Origin: Nonomuraea turcica
GTDB lineage: Bacteria; Actinomycetota; Actinomycetes; Streptosporangiales; Streptosporangiaceae
Reading direction: 5' to 3'
Length of the DNA: 64,000 nucleotides
Assembly: GCF_030718205.1 (NCBI RefSeq)
Contig: NZ_JAUZQF010000021.1
Coordinates: 149,911 to 213,910, forward strand
In this document: piece after piece, positions 32,347 through 40,684 of the stretch
Layout: each line of letters begins with the position of its first letter
Numbering within the stretch: the stretch's first letter is position 1
Notes under the pieces: model-generated
The model's input: the letters and a program-made list of their open reading frames with translations, nothing else
Told to the model about the DNA's origin: nothing
Databases searched by the model: none
Program-made: the position numbers and the translations under genes

Positions 32347-34410
32347 ATGGGGCTAGCATCTCGTTACGTGGCGAAGGTAACGGATCTTGTCAAACGCTTG
32401 CTCGTGGGGCGTGCCCTGCGTAGTGGGCAGCTCCATGAGCAACTCCTCCCCAAACGGATCGCACTACCCGTTTTCGCGAGTGACGCGCTCTCCTCCGTCG
32501 CCTACGCCCCGCAGGAGATCCTGGTCATCCTGTCGCTGGCCGGTGTCTCCTTCTATGCTTACAGCCCTTGGGTCGCCATCGCCGTCGTGATCGTGATGCT
32601 CACGGTCGTGGCGTCATACCGGCAGAACGTGCACGCCTATCCCAGCGGCGGCGGCGACTACGAGGTCGCGAACACCAACCTCGGCAAGAACGCCGGCCTC
32701 ACCGTGGCCAGCGCGCTCATGGTCGACTATGTGCTGACGGTCGCGGTGTCCGTGGCCAACGGTGTCGACTATGTGGGCGCCACGATCCCGTTCGTGGGCG
32801 ACCACAAGCCCGCCGTGGCCATCGCCATCGTGATCCTGCTGACCGTGATCAACCTGCGTGGCATTCGCGAGTCCGGCGCCGCCTTCGCCGTTCCCACGTA
32901 CGCGTTCATGGTGGCCGTGCTCGGGCTGGTCGCTTGGGGCGGGTTCCGGCTGCTGGTGCTGGGTGACGAGATCAAGGCACCGAGCGCCGACTTCACCATC
33001 GAGCCGGAGCAGACCAACCTGACGGCCTTCGCCGCGGCGTTCCTCATCCTGCGCGCATTCTCCTCCGGCTGCGCGGCCCTGACCGGTGTGGAGGCCATCA
33101 GCAACGGCGTGCCCGCCTTTCGCAAGCCCAAGAGCAAGAACGCCGCCACGACGCTGCTCATGATGGGCCTCGTCGCGGTCACCATGTTCAGCGGCATCAT
33201 CGCGCTCGGGCTGGCGTCCGGGGTGAAGATCGCCGAGCCGTCCGTGGTCGCGCACGACCTGCTCCGGCCGGACGGCACACCGGTGGGCCCCGACTACTAC
33301 CAGCAGCCGATCATCTCCCAGGTGGCCGACGCGGTGTTCGGCAGCGGGTCGCTGATGTTCGTCGTGATCTCGGCCGTGACCGCGCTGATCCTGTTCCTGG
33401 CGGCCAACACGGCGTTCAACGGCTTCCCCGTGCTGGGCTCGATCCTGGCGCAGGACCGTTACCTGCCGCGCCAGCTGCACACCCGCGGCGACCGGCTGGC
33501 CTTCTCCAACGGCATCGTCATCCTGGCGGCCGCCGCGTGCCTGCTGCTGTGGGGGTTCGACGCGGACGTCAGCCGCCTGCTGAACCTCTACATCGTCGGC
33601 GTCTTCGTGTCGTTCACGCTCAGCCAGACCGGCATGGTCATCCACTGGACCCGTCACCTGAAGACCGAGACCGACCCCAAGACCCGCCTCCAGATGCACC
33701 GCTCCCGTGTGATCAACTTCTTCGGCGGCATCATGACGGGGCTCGTGCTGATCGTCGTGCTGCTGACGAAGTTCCTGGTCGGGGCATGGATCGTGGTGAT
33801 CGCGATGCCGATCCTGTTCCTCATGATGAAGGGCATCAGGCATCACTACGACAACGTGGCGGCCGAGCTGGCGATCACCGAGGACTACGAGCCGACGATG
33901 CTGCCCGCGCGCAACCACGCCATCGTGCTCGTCTCCAAGATCCACAAGCCGACCCTGCGGGCGCTGGCGTACGCGCGTGCCACGAGGCCGTCCATGCTGG
34001 AGGCCGTCACCGTGGGCGTCGAGGGTGAGGAGGCGCGCAAGCTGCAGGAGGAGTGGGAGCGGCGGGGCATTCCGGTGCCGCTCAAGATGCTCGACTCGCC
34101 GTACCGGGAGATCACGCAGCCCATCCTCGACTACGTCAAGCACCTGCGCAGGCGCTCGCCGCGCGACGTGGTGACCGTGTTCATCCCCGAGTACGTCGTC
34201 GGCCACTGGTGGGAGCACCTGCTGCACAACCAGAGCGCGCTCCGGCTGAAGGCGCGGCTGCTGTTCAAGCCGGGGGTCATGGTCACGAGCGTGCCCTGGC
34301 AGCTGCACTCCTCGGACCGGCTCAAGGGCCGGCCGGAGCCGTTCGCACCGGGTTCGGTGCGCCGGCCGTGGCACCAGACGGTCAAGGAAGAGGAGCAGCT
34401 CAAGAGCTGA
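32347..34410 (+). CDS. APC-superfamily permease with cytosolic tail, possible potassium importer
   Basis: A 687-residue transporter with about 12 membrane segments (residues 45-500) and a cytosolic C-terminal domain of roughly 190 residues. Family features: LPVFASDALSSVAYAPQEIL at segment 1, YPSGGGDYEVANTNLG in segment 3, and LTGVEAISNGVPAF near segment 6. Overall layout matches the KimA-type K+ importers of Firmicutes and M. tuberculosis Rv2690c. Divergent from the two RCK genes, which supports potassium transport; amino acid transport remains possible. Its 3' end overlaps the convergent hydrolase by 11 bp. Confidence 0.85.
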   Translation: MGLASRYVAKVTDLVKRLLVGRALRSGQLHEQLLPKRIALPVFASDALSSVAYAPQEILVILSLAGVSFYAYSPWVAIAVVIVMLTVVASYRQNVHAYPSGGGDYEVANTNLGKNAGLTVASALMVDYVLTVAVSVANGVDYVGATIPFVGDHKPAVAIAIVILLTVINLRGIRESGAAFAVPTYAFMVAVLGLVAWGGFRLLVLGDEIKAPSADFTIEPEQTNLTAFAAAFLILRAFSSGCAALTGVEAISNGVPAFRKPKSKNAATTLLMMGLVAVTMFSGIIALGLASGVKIAEPSVVAHDLLRPDGTPVGPDYYQQPIISQVADAVFGSGSLMFVVISAVTALILFLAANTAFNGFPVLGSILAQDRYLPRQLHTRGDRLAFSNGIVILAAAACLLLWGFDADVSRLLNLYIVGVFVSFTLSQTGMVIHWTRHLKTETDPKTRLQMHRSRVINFFGGIMTGLVLIVVLLTKFLVGAWIVVIAMPILFLMMKGIRHHYDNVAAELAITEDYEPTMLPARNHAIVLVSKIHKPTLRALAYARATRPSMLEAVTVGVEGEEARKLQEEWERRGIPVPLKMLDSPYREITQPILDYVKHLRRRSPRDVVTVFIPEYVVGHWWEHLLHNQSALRLKARLLFKPGVMVTSVPWQLHSSDRLKGRPEPFAPGSVRRPWHQTVKEEEQLKS

Positions 34411-36040
34411 TCAGCGCGCGCAGCCGGTCGGTGTCGGACGCGTTCCAGCCCGGCGGCGCGGCGACCGCGGCCCAGCCGTCGACGATGTTGGGGCCGTAGC
34501 GGTGCCCGTGGCCCGGCGGCACGGACAGCCCGGCCGTCAGATCCACCAGCACTTGCCAGAAGGTCACGAGCGGGAACCAGTTCATCTCCGGATTCATCCC
34601 CGGACCTCGCGCGCCCTCCAGCCAGGCCGGCCGGCGGTAGATCAGCTCGGGAGACCACCACACGACAGGGTCGGAGGCGTTCTGCAGGTAGACCACGCGC
34701 GGGCGGACCCATGGCCCCGGAGGCCGGTCCAGGTCGTCGGGGTGCTGGGCGAACCTGACCGTCTTGCCCCCTTGGTAGACCGGCCGCCACACAGGGCTGC
34801 CGGGTTCGCGGCCGTTCGTGACGCTGCGCCAGATGTGATTGGCGTTCGGCGGGCCGACGAACACCGCGCCGTCAGCCTTGGCCGCCAGGTCCTCCAGGTC
34901 GAGGAAGGCCCCCTCCAGCTGGTAGGACCCCAGGCTCTCGCCCGACAGCACCAGCTTCGGCCGCTCACCGGGCGGCAACCGGGCCCACCTGGCGCGTACC
35001 GCCTCGAACAACGCCCGCCCCGCGGCCGCCGCCTTGTCCCGGTCGAGCAGGAACGACGCCCAGCTCGGCAGATACGAATACTGCAGGGCGACCATGGCGG
35101 AGCGGCCGTTGTACATGTACTCCAGCGCGTCGGCGATGTGCGGGTCGACCCAGCCGGTGCCCGTCGTGCCGAGCACGGCGAGCACAGGCCGGCTGAACGC
35201 GTCGGCGCGTTCGAGCTCGCGAACCGCCAGCGCCGCCTGGGCCTGAGGCGAGCGGGTGGAGTCGAGCCCGACGTAGACCCTGATCGGGTCGGCGGCAGGG
35301 CGGCCGGAGAAGGCGGCGAGCCTGGCGCGGGTGGTGGCGGTGCCGGTGAAGCGGCGGCCTTCCTTGCCGAGCGACTCCCAGGTCACCAGCGAACCCGGGC
35401 CGCCGGACACCAGGGTGGAGGTGGGCCTGTGCACCCCCGGGTGGGTGCCGGCGTTGGTGACCGAGGAGACCTCGCTCACCCGGGCGGAGAAGGCGGAGAA
35501 GACCACATCATTGGCGAAGACGACGACCACGAGCCCGATGACGAGCACGCCGAGGACATGGCCGACATAGATCGGGACGAACCGCTCGAGCCAGGCGATC
35601 AGCTTGCGGCAACCCAAGCGGACAAGCCGCGAAATAGCGAGAAATAGTGTGAAGAGGGCGACGGCAATCACGACGATCACCGGAGGAAACCACGTGATCC
35701 GCGTGTCCATGCCCATGAGCGCCCGCAGGTCGCGTTGCCAGTCCACGCTGTACCAGAGCGCGACCGCCGCCAGTGCCCCGCCCACGCCGATCAGGAGCTG
35801 CCAGGCGATCCAGCGGCCCCGCTCCGGCAGCCGGTAGGAGATCACCGCCCGGCCCAGCGCGCCGAGCGTGGCTCCCACGGCGTACCCCAGAATGCCGGTG
35901 ACCGCGCACATCACCCCCTGGTACAACCACGTGCGGGGCAGCATCGACGGCGTCAGCGACGCGCAGGCGAACAGCACGGCCAGCAGCGTCCCCCCGAAGC
36001 CGGGCCGCCGCCGTACCACCCTCGCCGTTCCCACGACCAC
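34400..36040 (-). CDS. membrane-anchored alpha/beta-hydrolase (DUF2319-like)
   Basis: A 546-residue protein. The N-terminal third has about four membrane segments (residues 17-185), followed by an extracytoplasmic alpha/beta-hydrolase domain. The nucleophile elbow is LVLSGESLGSYQLEG; PVLAVLGTTGTGWVDPHIADALEYM and YLQNASDPVVWWSPELIY belong to the conserved core, the latter near the probable catalytic Asp. A late HGHRYGP provides candidate His residues. The substrate is unknown; mycobacterial relatives are conserved membrane proteins. Confidence 0.82.
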   Translation of the reverse strand: MVVGTARVVRRRPGFGGTLLAVLFACASLTPSMLPRTWLYQGVMCAVTGILGYAVGATLGALGRAVISYRLPERGRWIAWQLLIGVGGALAAVALWYSVDWQRDLRALMGMDTRITWFPPVIVVIAVALFTLFLAISRLVRLGCRKLIAWLERFVPIYVGHVLGVLVIGLVVVVFANDVVFSAFSARVSEVSSVTNAGTHPGVHRPTSTLVSGGPGSLVTWESLGKEGRRFTGTATTRARLAAFSGRPAADPIRVYVGLDSTRSPQAQAALAVRELERADAFSRPVLAVLGTTGTGWVDPHIADALEYMYNGRSAMVALQYSYLPSWASFLLDRDKAAAAGRALFEAVRARWARLPPGERPKLVLSGESLGSYQLEGAFLDLEDLAAKADGAVFVGPPNANHIWRSVTNGREPGSPVWRPVYQGGKTVRFAQHPDDLDRPPGPWVRPRVVYLQNASDPVVWWSPELIYRRPAWLEGARGPGMNPEMNWFPLVTFWQVLVDLTAGLSVPPGHGHRYGPNIVDGWAAVAAPPGWNASDTDRLRALISS

Positions 36041-36088
36041 CTACAGTAATGGATCAATCTGGCCAGGTAGGGGGCATAGGGTGGCGGT

Positions 36089-37339
36089 GTGGAACAGGTA
36101 TCTCTCGAGTTGACGGTGGGTCCGGTCGCGCACGGTGGCTGGTGTGTGGCACGCCACGAAGGACGCGTGGTGTTCGTCCGGCACGCGCTGCCCGGCGAAC
36201 GGGTCATCGCCGATGTCACCGAGGAGACCACCCGGTTCCTGCGTGCCGACGCCGTGGAGATCCTCGAGCCGTCGCCCGACCGCGTGGTCCCGCCCTGCCC
36301 CTACGCGGGCCCGGGCCGCTGCGGCGGCTGCGACTGGCAGCACGCCACGCCGCAGGCGCAGCGGCGACTCAAGGCCCAGGTCGTGGCCGAGCAGCTGCAC
36401 CGGCTGGCGGGGATCGAGCGTGAGGTCGTGGTCGAGGAGGTGCCGGGGGCCAAGGACGGGCTCGGCTGGCGTACGCGCGTGCAGTTCGCCGCCCTGCCGA
36501 CCGGCGAGCTGGGCTTCCGGCGGCACCGTTCGCACGAGATCGAGGTCGTGGACGCCTGCCTGATCGCCCACCCCGAGGTGGAGGCGGTCGGAGCGGAGGC
36601 GCATGACTGGCCCGGCGCCGCCGGGGTCGAGGTCATCGCCTCCTCCAGCGGCGACCGGGCCGTCGTGGTCTCACCCCGGCCGCGCCGCAGCGTCACCGTC
36701 CCCGAGCTCGACGCGCCCGCCTCGATCCTGCTCGACCAGGGCAAGGGCCACGCGGTGCCGCGGCGCGGGTCGGGAGTGCTGCACGAGCACGTGGCCGATC
36801 GTGAGTTCCGGGTGGCGGGCAGCGGTTTCTGGCAGGTCCACCCGGGGGCCGCGGAGACGCTGCTGGACGCCGTGCTGGCGTACGCGGCGCCGGACCCGGG
36901 CGAGTGGGCGCTCGACCTCTACTGCGGCGTGGGCCTGTTCGCGGCCGGGCTCGCCGAGGCCGTCGGGCCCGAGGGAGCGGTGTTCGGCCTGGAGTCCGAG
37001 GCCTCGGCCGTCCGCGACGCCCGCGCCAACCTGCGCGACCTGCCGCAGGCGCGGGTGGAGCGGGGGCGGGTGGAGGAGGCGCTCGACCGGTTCCAGATCG
37101 AGCGCGCCGACCTCGTGGTGGTGGACCCGCCGCGGTCCGGGCTCGGGCGCGAGGTGGTCGAGCGGATCACGGGGCTGGAGGCGTTGCGGATCGTGTACGT
37201 GTCCTGCGATCCCGCCACGTTCGCCCGGGATCTGAAGTGGCTGGCCGAACGCGGATACGTGCTGGAGGACCTGCGTGCTTTCGACGCCTTCCCCATGACT
37301 CATCACGTGGAATGTGTGGGGCTGCTCGTCAGGAAATAA
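36089..37339 (+). CDS. class I SAM-dependent RNA methyltransferase (TrmA/RumA family)
   Basis: A 416-residue enzyme methylating uridine C5 in tRNA or rRNA. A TRAM-like N-terminus precedes an Fe-S cysteine set (PCPYAGPGRCGGCDWQH), then SAM-binding ALDLYCGVGLFAAGLAEAVG, DPPRSGLGREV, and catalytic YVSCDPATFARDL. The family member in M. tuberculosis is Rv2689c, next to the same permease. GTG start. Whether it targets tRNA T54 or an rRNA uridine cannot be told. Confidence 0.92.
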   Translation: MEQVSLELTVGPVAHGGWCVARHEGRVVFVRHALPGERVIADVTEETTRFLRADAVEILEPSPDRVVPPCPYAGPGRCGGCDWQHATPQAQRRLKAQVVAEQLHRLAGIEREVVVEEVPGAKDGLGWRTRVQFAALPTGELGFRRHRSHEIEVVDACLIAHPEVEAVGAEAHDWPGAAGVEVIASSSGDRAVVVSPRPRRSVTVPELDAPASILLDQGKGHAVPRRGSGVLHEHVADREFRVAGSGFWQVHPGAAETLLDAVLAYAAPDPGEWALDLYCGVGLFAAGLAEAVGPEGAVFGLESEASAVRDARANLRDLPQARVERGRVEEALDRFQIERADLVVVDPPRSGLGREVVERITGLEALRIVYVSCDPATFARDLKWLAERGYVLEDLRAFDAFPMTHHVECVGLLVRK

Positions 37340-37431
37340 CCCTGCGAACAGCGCCATTTCCATGCCAACCGTGCCCTGTCATCCGTCGTCCTTACATGCG
37401 TCACATTGCCCCCATGTAGAGGACCTCGACG

Positions 37432-37734
37432 GTGAGAATCGTCTTATCGGCCGCGCTCGTCGCGGCGGCGACGCTCGGCACGGCACTCCCCGCCCAGGCG
37501 GCTGCTCCCGCGATCCAGATCGTGAAGATCTACTACGACTCCCCAGGGGCCGACCGGCGCTCCAACAGCTCGCTGAACGCCGAGTACGTCACCGTCCTCA
37601 ACACGACGACGCGCACGGTCGATCTCGAAGGCTGGACGATCCGCGACAAGACCGGCTACACCTACGAGTTCGGCCCGGACGTCGTGCTCGGCGCCAAGAA
37701 GCGGATCACCCTGCGTTCCGGGCAGGGCTGCTGA
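37432..37734 (+). CDS. truncated secreted lamin-tail-domain protein
   Basis: A 100-residue protein: signal peptide 1-23 ending at AQA, then the start of a lamin tail domain (IQIVKIYYDSPG, EYVTVLNTTTRTVDLEGWTIRD). It ends at LRSGQGC, where family members usually run on for another 30-40 residues containing a WNN segment. No matching continuation is visible in the other frames downstream, so this is a C-terminal truncation or a short natural form rather than a simple frameshift. Confidence 0.7.
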   Translation: MRIVLSAALVAAATLGTALPAQAAAPAIQIVKIYYDSPGADRRSNSSLNAEYVTVLNTTTRTVDLEGWTIRDKTGYTYEFGPDVVLGAKKRITLRSGQGC

Positions 37735-37794
37735 CCCGCGCTCGCGGCCGGCGGCGGGGTGGCCGGGGGCACGACGCCGATGTGAATCCTGGGC

Positions 37795-38394
37795 TCAGAG
37801 CCAGCCCATGCGCTGGGCGGTGCGGATCGCCTCCAGGCGGTTTTGAGCGTTGAGCTTGGTCATGGCGCTCGACAGGTAGTTGCGCACGGTGCCCTCGGTC
37901 AGGTGCAGCTCGCCGGCGATCCGCGAGATCGTCGCCCCGTCGCCGGCCAGCCGCAGCGCGTCGCGTTCGCGCTCGGTCAGCGGGCTGTCCCCCGCCGCCA
38001 TCGCCGCCGCGGCCAGCTCCGCGTCCAGGTAGCGGCCGCCGCTCTGGACCTTGCGGATCGCCATGGCCAGCTCCTCGGCCGAGGCGTCCTTGCCGAGGAA
38101 CCCGCCCACGCCCGCCGCCATGGCCCTGCGCAGGTAGCCCGGCCGGCCCAGGCTGGTCAGGATGACGATCTTGCACTGGGCGCTGATGCGCTCGGCCGCG
38201 CTCAGGCCGTCCATGCCCGGCATCTCGATGTCGAGCACCGCCACGTCGGGCCGATGCTCGCTCACCGCGGCGAGGACCTCGTCGCCCCGGCCGACCTGGG
38301 CCACGACCTGGATGCCGTCCTCGAGGTCCAGCAGGGCCGCGATGGCGCCGCGGATGAGGTGCTCGTCGTCGGCGAGCAGCACGCGGATGGTCAT
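37795..38394 (-). CDS. NarL/LuxR-family response regulator (DesR-like)
   Basis: A 199-residue regulator. Receiver domain with LLADDE (acidic pocket), phosphoacceptor Asp55 in VAVLDIEMPGMDG, and Lys in FLGKDAS; LuxR-type HTH (about 135-199) with LTERERDALRLAGDG and GTVRNYLSSAMTKL. It ends a leftward operon with two DesK-type kinases: the degenerate kinase stops 16 bp before it. It probably regulates a membrane-lipid or envelope response; the targets are unknown. Confidence 0.9.
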   Translation of the reverse strand: MTIRVLLADDEHLIRGAIAALLDLEDGIQVVAQVGRGDEVLAAVSEHRPDVAVLDIEMPGMDGLSAAERISAQCKIVILTSLGRPGYLRRAMAAGVGGFLGKDASAEELAMAIRKVQSGGRYLDAELAAAAMAAGDSPLTERERDALRLAGDGATISRIAGELHLTEGTVRNYLSSAMTKLNAQNRLEAIRTAQRMGWL

Positions 38395-38410
38395 GAAGGC
38401 TCCCGGAGAA

Positions 38411-39523
38411 TCATGCGGGCACCCCTGCCCGCAGCAGGTAGCGGCCCTCGGGCGCCGGCTCCGCCTTCAGGGTGCCGCCTGCCGCGCGCACGCGATCGGC
38501 CAGGCCCGCCAGCCCGTTGGGCGCATGCTCGCCCACTGGGCCGCTCACCCCGTCGTTGGTCATTTCCAGCACGCCGCCCTCGATGGTGATCGTGCAGCGT
38601 TCGGCCCGGCTGTGCTTGAGCACGTTCGTCGCGCCCTCGCGGACGACCGTGGCCAGCAGCGTGCGGGTCTCCGGCGTCAGCGAGGCCGTGTCGGCGCGTA
38701 CGGTGCACCGCACGTCCGCCGCCTCCAGCACCGCCCGCACGCTGGCGAGCACCTCGTCCAGGTCGACGGCCCGGTAGTTCTGCACGACGGTGCGGACTTC
38801 GCGTAACGACTGCCTGGCCAGGTCGCGTACCCCGAACATCTCCGCCGCCGCCGCGCCAGGATCGCTACGCAGCGTCTGCTCGGCGTGGGCGGCCCGGGCC
38901 GCGACGTCGGTGAGGCTCTGTCCGAGCAGGTCGTTGAGATCGCGGGCGAAGCGCAGCCGCTCTTCGGAGACCGCCAGCCTGGACAGTGCCTCCTGCCCCT
39001 CGTGCGCTTCCTTGGCCAGCTGCCAGAGCCGCAGGTTGGCCCAGACCGCGCCGACGCAGATCACGGTGAACACCGTCTGCATCAGCAGCAGGGGGAGGAC
39101 GGGGCCTTCGACCAGGGCGATGTAGACGTTGATGACCACGATCGAGGCGACGGAAAGGGCGATGACGGTGCGCTTGCGCACGAACGCCGCCATTAACGCG
39201 AGCCAGGCCGGGATGATCCAGATCAGCGGGAAGACCGAAAGGAGCACGACGATCGCCCCGGTGACCGCCAGGATCGCGGTCGGCCGCTTTCCGCCCCGGA
39301 CGGCGATCGTGAACGGGCGCGTGCTCAGCACGTTGAAGACCAGCAGCAGGACGACCGCGCCCACGCCCAGCGGCCAGGGCAGGATCCCCGCCTGCCAGCG
39401 GATGAACAACTCCGCGTAGCCGATCAGCGGCAACAGGAGGATGACGTTGGTGGAGCCGACGCACAACCAGCGGACCTTGTCCAGCTTGGAGGCCATCCGG
39501 ACCTTGGCGACCATCCCGCGCAT
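38411..39523 (-). CDS. DesK-type sensor kinase with Asn replacing the phosphoacceptor His
   Basis: A 370-residue protein with five or six N-terminal membrane segments (about 18-160), a HisKA_3 dimerisation domain and a HATPase domain. The H-box reads RFARDLNDLLGQSL, with Asn197 (codon AAC) where the partner kinase has His199. The ATP-binding boxes look intact (VREGATNVLKHS and NGLAGLADRV). It can therefore bind ATP but not autophosphorylate on that residue. The start overlaps the upstream kinase stop by one base, so the two are translated together. Confidence 0.88.
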   Translation of the reverse strand: MRGMVAKVRMASKLDKVRWLCVGSTNVILLLPLIGYAELFIRWQAGILPWPLGVGAVVLLLVFNVLSTRPFTIAVRGGKRPTAILAVTGAIVVLLSVFPLIWIIPAWLALMAAFVRKRTVIALSVASIVVINVYIALVEGPVLPLLLMQTVFTVICVGAVWANLRLWQLAKEAHEGQEALSRLAVSEERLRFARDLNDLLGQSLTDVAARAAHAEQTLRSDPGAAAAEMFGVRDLARQSLREVRTVVQNYRAVDLDEVLASVRAVLEAADVRCTVRADTASLTPETRTLLATVVREGATNVLKHSRAERCTITIEGGVLEMTNDGVSGPVGEHAPNGLAGLADRVRAAGGTLKAEPAPEGRYLLRAGVPA

Positions 39524-40638
39524 CAGGCCGGCACCGCCGCGCGCAGCAGGAACTCGCCCGCCGGGGTAGGCGCGGCGGAGAAGGACCCACCGGCCGTGGC
39601 CAGCCGCTCCGACAGGCCGCGCAGGCCGTTGCCGGGCGGCGCGGGCTCCCCGTGCACGCCGTCGTTGAGCATCTCGAGCACGCCTCCGTGGATGGTGATC
39701 GCGCAGCGGGTGGCCCTGCTGTGCTTGAGCACGTTGGTGCCGCCCTCGCGGACCGCCCACGCCAGCAGCGCCCTGGCGGCCGGCGACAGGCCGTCCGCCC
39801 TGGCCACGATGTCACAGCGGGCGCCGGCCGCCTCCAGCGCCGCGCGTACGCCGTCGAGCTCCTCGTCCAGGTCGAGCGCCTGATAACCGTGCACCGCCTG
39901 CTGCACCTCGGCCAGTGACTCCGCGGCCAGCGCGCGGACCTCGGCCATCTCGGCCGCCGCCCGCCCGGTGTCCTTGCTCGCCAGCTTGGCGGCCAGCTCG
40001 CTCTTCAGCGTGATGACAGAAAGGCTGTGCCCGAGCAGGTCATGCAGGTCGCGCGCGAAGCGCAGCCGCTCCTCGGCCACCGCCAGCCGCGCCTTGGCCT
40101 CCCTGCTGTTGTAGGCGTCTCTGATCACCCACCAGAGCCAGCGCCACAGCAGCATGGCCACGACCATTGAGACGGAGGCGACCGTGCTGCCGAGCAGCAC
40201 GCCCTGCCATGCCTGCTCGGTCATCAGGACGGTGTATACGGTGACGGCGGTCACGACGGCCACCGTGAGACCGGCCGTCGCCCACGGCCGGAGGTAGAGC
40301 GCGGCCGCCGCCAGCCACAGCCCTTCGGTCTGCATCCACACGCTCGCGGCGTCCGCGTCCAGCGGCAGGAGAGCCAGAGCGGCCACCGCGAACACCGCCG
40401 CGAGCAGCAGCTTCACCGTGGGACGCGGCCGGGTGTCGAAGGCATCTCTGAGGAGGAAAGGGAAGAGCCCGTAGAAGCCGAGCGCGCACACGATGGAGAC
40501 GGCCGCGGCTAAGGGAGAGAGCGTGCCCTCCGCCGCCGCTGCGAGGGTGAACACGATGGAGAGGATGGCGACGAACACCACCAGCCCGTCCATCCAGTAG
40601 ATCAGGATCTTCCGCGCCGTGTCCGGCCGGGCCGCCAT
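39523..40638 (-). CDS. DesK-type sensor histidine kinase
   Basis: A 371-residue kinase, first gene of the three-gene operon. Five or six membrane segments (about 10-160) form the sensor. HisKA_3 has phosphoacceptor His199 in RFARDLHDLLGHSL; the HATPase domain has VREGGTNVLKHS (N-box) and GNGLRGLSERL (G-box). Paralogous to the next gene throughout its length, indicating duplication. It likely phosphorylates the LuxR-type regulator, possibly within a heterodimer. Confidence 0.9.
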   Translation of the reverse strand: MAARPDTARKILIYWMDGLVVFVAILSIVFTLAAAAEGTLSPLAAAVSIVCALGFYGLFPFLLRDAFDTRPRPTVKLLLAAVFAVAALALLPLDADAASVWMQTEGLWLAAAALYLRPWATAGLTVAVVTAVTVYTVLMTEQAWQGVLLGSTVASVSMVVAMLLWRWLWWVIRDAYNSREAKARLAVAEERLRFARDLHDLLGHSLSVITLKSELAAKLASKDTGRAAAEMAEVRALAAESLAEVQQAVHGYQALDLDEELDGVRAALEAAGARCDIVARADGLSPAARALLAWAVREGGTNVLKHSRATRCAITIHGGVLEMLNDGVHGEPAPPGNGLRGLSERLATAGGSFSAAPTPAGEFLLRAAVPA

Positions 40639-40684
40639 CGCCCCTCCCCACTGACAGAAGCCTCCTGGTCCCCAAATCCTATAG

